DNA of 24,002 nucleotides from assembly GCA_947584825.1 (NCBI GenBank), contig CANPWR010000010.1, forward strand, positions 1-24,002. The letters are read 5' to 3'. The stretch's first letter is position 1, and every line of letters starts with the position of its first letter. The DNA is from an uncultured Clostridia bacterium. GTDB lineage: Bacteria; Bacillota; Clostridia; Oscillospirales; Ruminococcaceae. The notes beneath the pieces are model-generated. The model saw only the letters and a list, made by a program, of their open reading frames with translations. It did not search any database and had not been told where the DNA came from. Of the stretch, positions 21,990-24,002 are shown piece by piece. Made by a program: the position numbers and the translations under genes.

Positions 21990-23216
21990 ATGGATATAAA
22001 TTCCGGGAATCCGATTGGACGCAGGACTAGGTCCAGAAGATTTGACCCTACTCAGATGCCTGCATCGGAGACCCGAAAAAGATGGAATATAAGATGGATA
22101 AAAGCAGATATGGACAGACCTTTCCTGATAATAGTATTTACCCTGCTGATTCTCGGGATCGTAATGATGTTCTCTGCAAGTTACGCTTGGGGACTCTATG
22201 AATATGGAGACGGATACTATTATGCTAAAAAGCAGATAATTGCCGCTGTGATTGGAATTGTTGTAATGTATTTTGTTACGCATTTAGATTATCATATGTA
22301 TCAAAATACAAAGCTTGCGTATCTCTTTTTCGGATTCACTTGGCTTCTTAACTTGTTTACAGCATTTAAGGGACGTGAGGTTGCGGGAGCTAGACGATGG
22401 ATAACTATAGGTATTGAGTTTCAGCCGTCAGAGCTTTTAAAGGTTGCAATTATAATAATTTTTGCATATATAATCTCGATGAACTATAATAAATTCACAA
22501 AGAAGTGGACATATGGAATAGTTCCGTTTGCAATTATTATAGCGCTTTGTGCTATGGTTCTTGTTTTGCAAAGGCATATGTCCGGCGTTATGATAGTCGG
22601 AATGATAGGACTTTCACTTATGTTTGCAGGAGGTGTTCCCAGAAAGAATTTCTGGGCGTTTGTAGGTGTTTGTGCAGGCGCGGGAATATTATTCTTGCTT
22701 TTAAAGTCAATAACCGAAGGAAATTTAGGATACATTTCAGAGCGTATTCAGTCATGGCGTGACCCTGCATCTGATATTAAAGGCTCTACATATCAAACAT
22801 GGCAGTCTTTGCTTGCTATTGGCTCGGGCGGAGTTTTCGGTTTGGGCTTTGGAGAATCCAAGCAGAAGTTCCTGTATTTATCTGAGTCTCAGAACGACTT
22901 TGTTTTCTCTATAATATGCGAGGAGCTGGGACTAATAGGTGCAATTATTGTTATGCTTCTGTTCGCTCTTTTTGTTTTCAGAGGATTTTATATTGCAGCA
23001 AACTCACCTGATAAATTCGGAATGATTCTTTCAGCAGGTGTAACGATTCAGATAGGACTTCAAGCACTTTTGAATATTGCAGTTGCTACAAACTCGTTCC
23101 CGAATACGGGAATTTCCCTTCCGTTTTTCAGCTATGGAGGAACTGCACTTATGATTCAGCTTATTGAAATGGGAATGGTGCTTTCCGTTTCGAGGCAGTC
23201 TAAAACTATGGAATGA
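21990..23216 (+). CDS. ftsW: SEDS peptidoglycan glycosyltransferase FtsW (FtsW/RodA/SpoVE family)
   Basis: The 408-residue polytopic membrane protein polymerises lipid II at the septum, as partner of the class B PBP. A basic cytoplasmic N terminus of about 43 residues precedes roughly ten helices. Family motifs are MMFSASYAW (59-67), GARRWITIG-x-EFQPSELLK (133-151), YQTWQSLLAIGSGG-x-FG-x-GFG (268-288), SESQNDFVFSIICEELG (298-314) and PFFSYGGTALM near the C terminus. Asp303 in SESQNDF corresponds to the catalytic aspartate of SEDS enzymes. In spore formers the gene at this place is often spoVE; sequence alone does not separate the two. AAAGGAGAGAG lies 4-5 nt before the ATG. murG follows after 48 nt. 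Confidence 0.93.
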   Translation: MDINSGNPIGRRTRSRRFDPTQMPASETRKRWNIRWIKADMDRPFLIIVFTLLILGIVMMFSASYAWGLYEYGDGYYYAKKQIIAAVIGIVVMYFVTHLDYHMYQNTKLAYLFFGFTWLLNLFTAFKGREVAGARRWITIGIEFQPSELLKVAIIIIFAYIISMNYNKFTKKWTYGIVPFAIIIALCAMVLVLQRHMSGVMIVGMIGLSLMFAGGVPRKNFWAFVGVCAGAGILFLLLKSITEGNLGYISERIQSWRDPASDIKGSTYQTWQSLLAIGSGGVFGLGFGESKQKFLYLSESQNDFVFSIICEELGLIGAIIVMLLFALFVFRGFYIAANSPDKFGMILSAGVTIQIGLQALLNIAVATNSFPNTGISLPFFSYGGTALMIQLIEMGMVLSVSRQSKTME

Positions 23217-23264
23217 CAACCTAGCCGGAAGGAGGAAATGCTCCAAAGGGAGTATGATCGATTT

Positions 23265-24002
23265 ATGCTTAGAGTTTTATTAGCAGGCGGAGGAACAGCA
23301 GGACACGTAAATCCCGCACTGGCAATTGCAGAAATTATCAAAGAAAAGCATCCCGATGCACAGTTTTGTTTTGCAGGAACTCCTGACGGACTGGAGGCGT
23401 CTATTATCCCCAAGGAGGGGTATGACTTCAAGCCAATCAAAATAAAGGGATTTCAAAGAAAGATAAGTTTTGAAAACATCAAAAGAAACATAAAGGCGAT
23501 GAGTTATCTTGCTTTGTCGGGACATCGCTCAAAGCAGATTATCAAAGAATTCAACCCGGATATTGTAATAGGAACTGGCGGATATGTTTCGGGACCTATC
23601 GTAAGAGCAGCGGCTAAAATGGGTATTAAAACGGTTATACATGAGGCTAATGCATTTCCGGGCGTTACTACGAAAATATTGTCAAAGTATGTGGATAGGG
23701 TCATGCTTACCGTTAAGGAAACCGAAAAGTATCTGAACAGCAGTAAATGCACTGTTACAGGACTTCCTGTGAGAAAGGGATTTGGCAGACTTTCAAAGCA
23801 GCAGGCAAGAGAAAAATTAGGACTGCCTCAAGACGAGATCTGCATTTTATCAACAGGAGGAAGCTTAGGCGCAAGGGTAATTAATGAAGCCGTTGCTAAG
23901 CTTTTTAAGTGGTATCAGGAAAACAATATAAAAATTAACCACATACATTCGTATGGAAAGTATCAAGGATATAAGGATTATCCCGATACTCTCAAAGCAG
24001 AC
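23265..24002 (+). CDS. murG: UDP-N-acetylglucosamine--lipid I N-acetylglucosaminyltransferase, partial (3' end cut by the window)
   Basis: The frame is open from 23265 to the right edge (246 codons), about two thirds of a normal MurG. The protein adds GlcNAc to lipid I, making lipid II at the inner face of the membrane. The N terminus LRVLLAGGGTAGHVNPALAIA is the MurG loop, with Ala in place of the second Gly of GGGTGGH. IGTGGYVSGP, HEANAFPG and STGGSLGA are further family motifs. Start choice is uncertain: ATG 23265 fits the family start and has AAAGGGAG 12 nt upstream. An in-frame ATG at 23238 would add nine residues, but it lies only 2 nt after AAGGAGG. It is the last visible gene of the dcw cluster. 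Confidence 0.93.
   Translation, partial: MLRVLLAGGGTAGHVNPALAIAEIIKEKHPDAQFCFAGTPDGLEASIIPKEGYDFKPIKIKGFQRKISFENIKRNIKAMSYLALSGHRSKQIIKEFNPDIVIGTGGYVSGPIVRAAAKMGIKTVIHEANAFPGVTTKILSKYVDRVMLTVKETEKYLNSSKCTVTGLPVRKGFGRLSKQQAREKLGLPQDEICILSTGGSLGARVINEAVAKLFKWYQENNIKINHIHSYGKYQGYKDYPDTLKAD

Overview
The window looks like a chromosome segment of a low-to-moderate GC Gram-positive anaerobe in class Clostridia, most likely a gut or rumen Ruminococcus/Oscillospiraceae relative. The reasons are strong AGGAGG-type ribosome binding sites, sigma-A type promoters, an mra/dcw cell-wall cluster in Firmicutes order, a MurE with the meso-diaminopimelate motif DNPR, an energy-coupling-factor (ECF) vitamin-type transporter subunit, glycogen-mobilising enzymes, and the tail of a fibronectin-III-like surface protein. 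The lineage is inferred from gene content; no marker RNA gene is present.

Layout. Positions 1-111 are the last 36 codons of a surface protein. Positions 111-550 hold a non-coding tandem repeat of about 138 bp with conserved hairpins, closed by a bidirectional terminator. A minus-strand pentose operon follows (xylB then a TalC-type transaldolase), with a clear promoter at 2844-2873. Next is a minus-strand, AT-rich, translationally coupled pair: a secreted cysteine amidase-like protein and a one-helix extracytoplasmic protein. After these come a family I pyrophosphatase with an unrecognised upstream gene (minus), then a plus-strand block with a 55-residue membrane peptide, rmuC, and a cardiolipin synthase with its own extended -10 promoter. 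A minus-strand glycogen operon (malQ then glgP) has a promoter and a palindromic operator candidate at 13082-13124. A second intergenic repeat cluster (13117-13293) and an ECF S-component gene (minus) end the first half.

From 14242 to the right edge everything runs on the plus strand as the mra/dcw division and cell-wall cluster: promoter, a leader rich in direct and inverted repeats, mraZ, rsmH, ftsL-like, ftsI (PBP2 with two PASTA domains), murE, murF, ftsW and the first 246 codons of murG. It encodes lipid II precursor ligases, the lipid II glycosyltransferase, and the SEDS polymerase/transpeptidase pair with its FtsL-like partner. mraY and murD, which normally lie between murF and ftsW, are absent: murF and ftsW are only 24 nt apart.

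Most genes are ordinary housekeeping or metabolism. I found no CRISPR array, phage, IS element, rRNA or tRNA. The least explained parts are the two families of hairpin-bearing intergenic repeats, the repeat-rich mraZ leader, the amidase/membrane-protein pair, and the missing mraY/murD.
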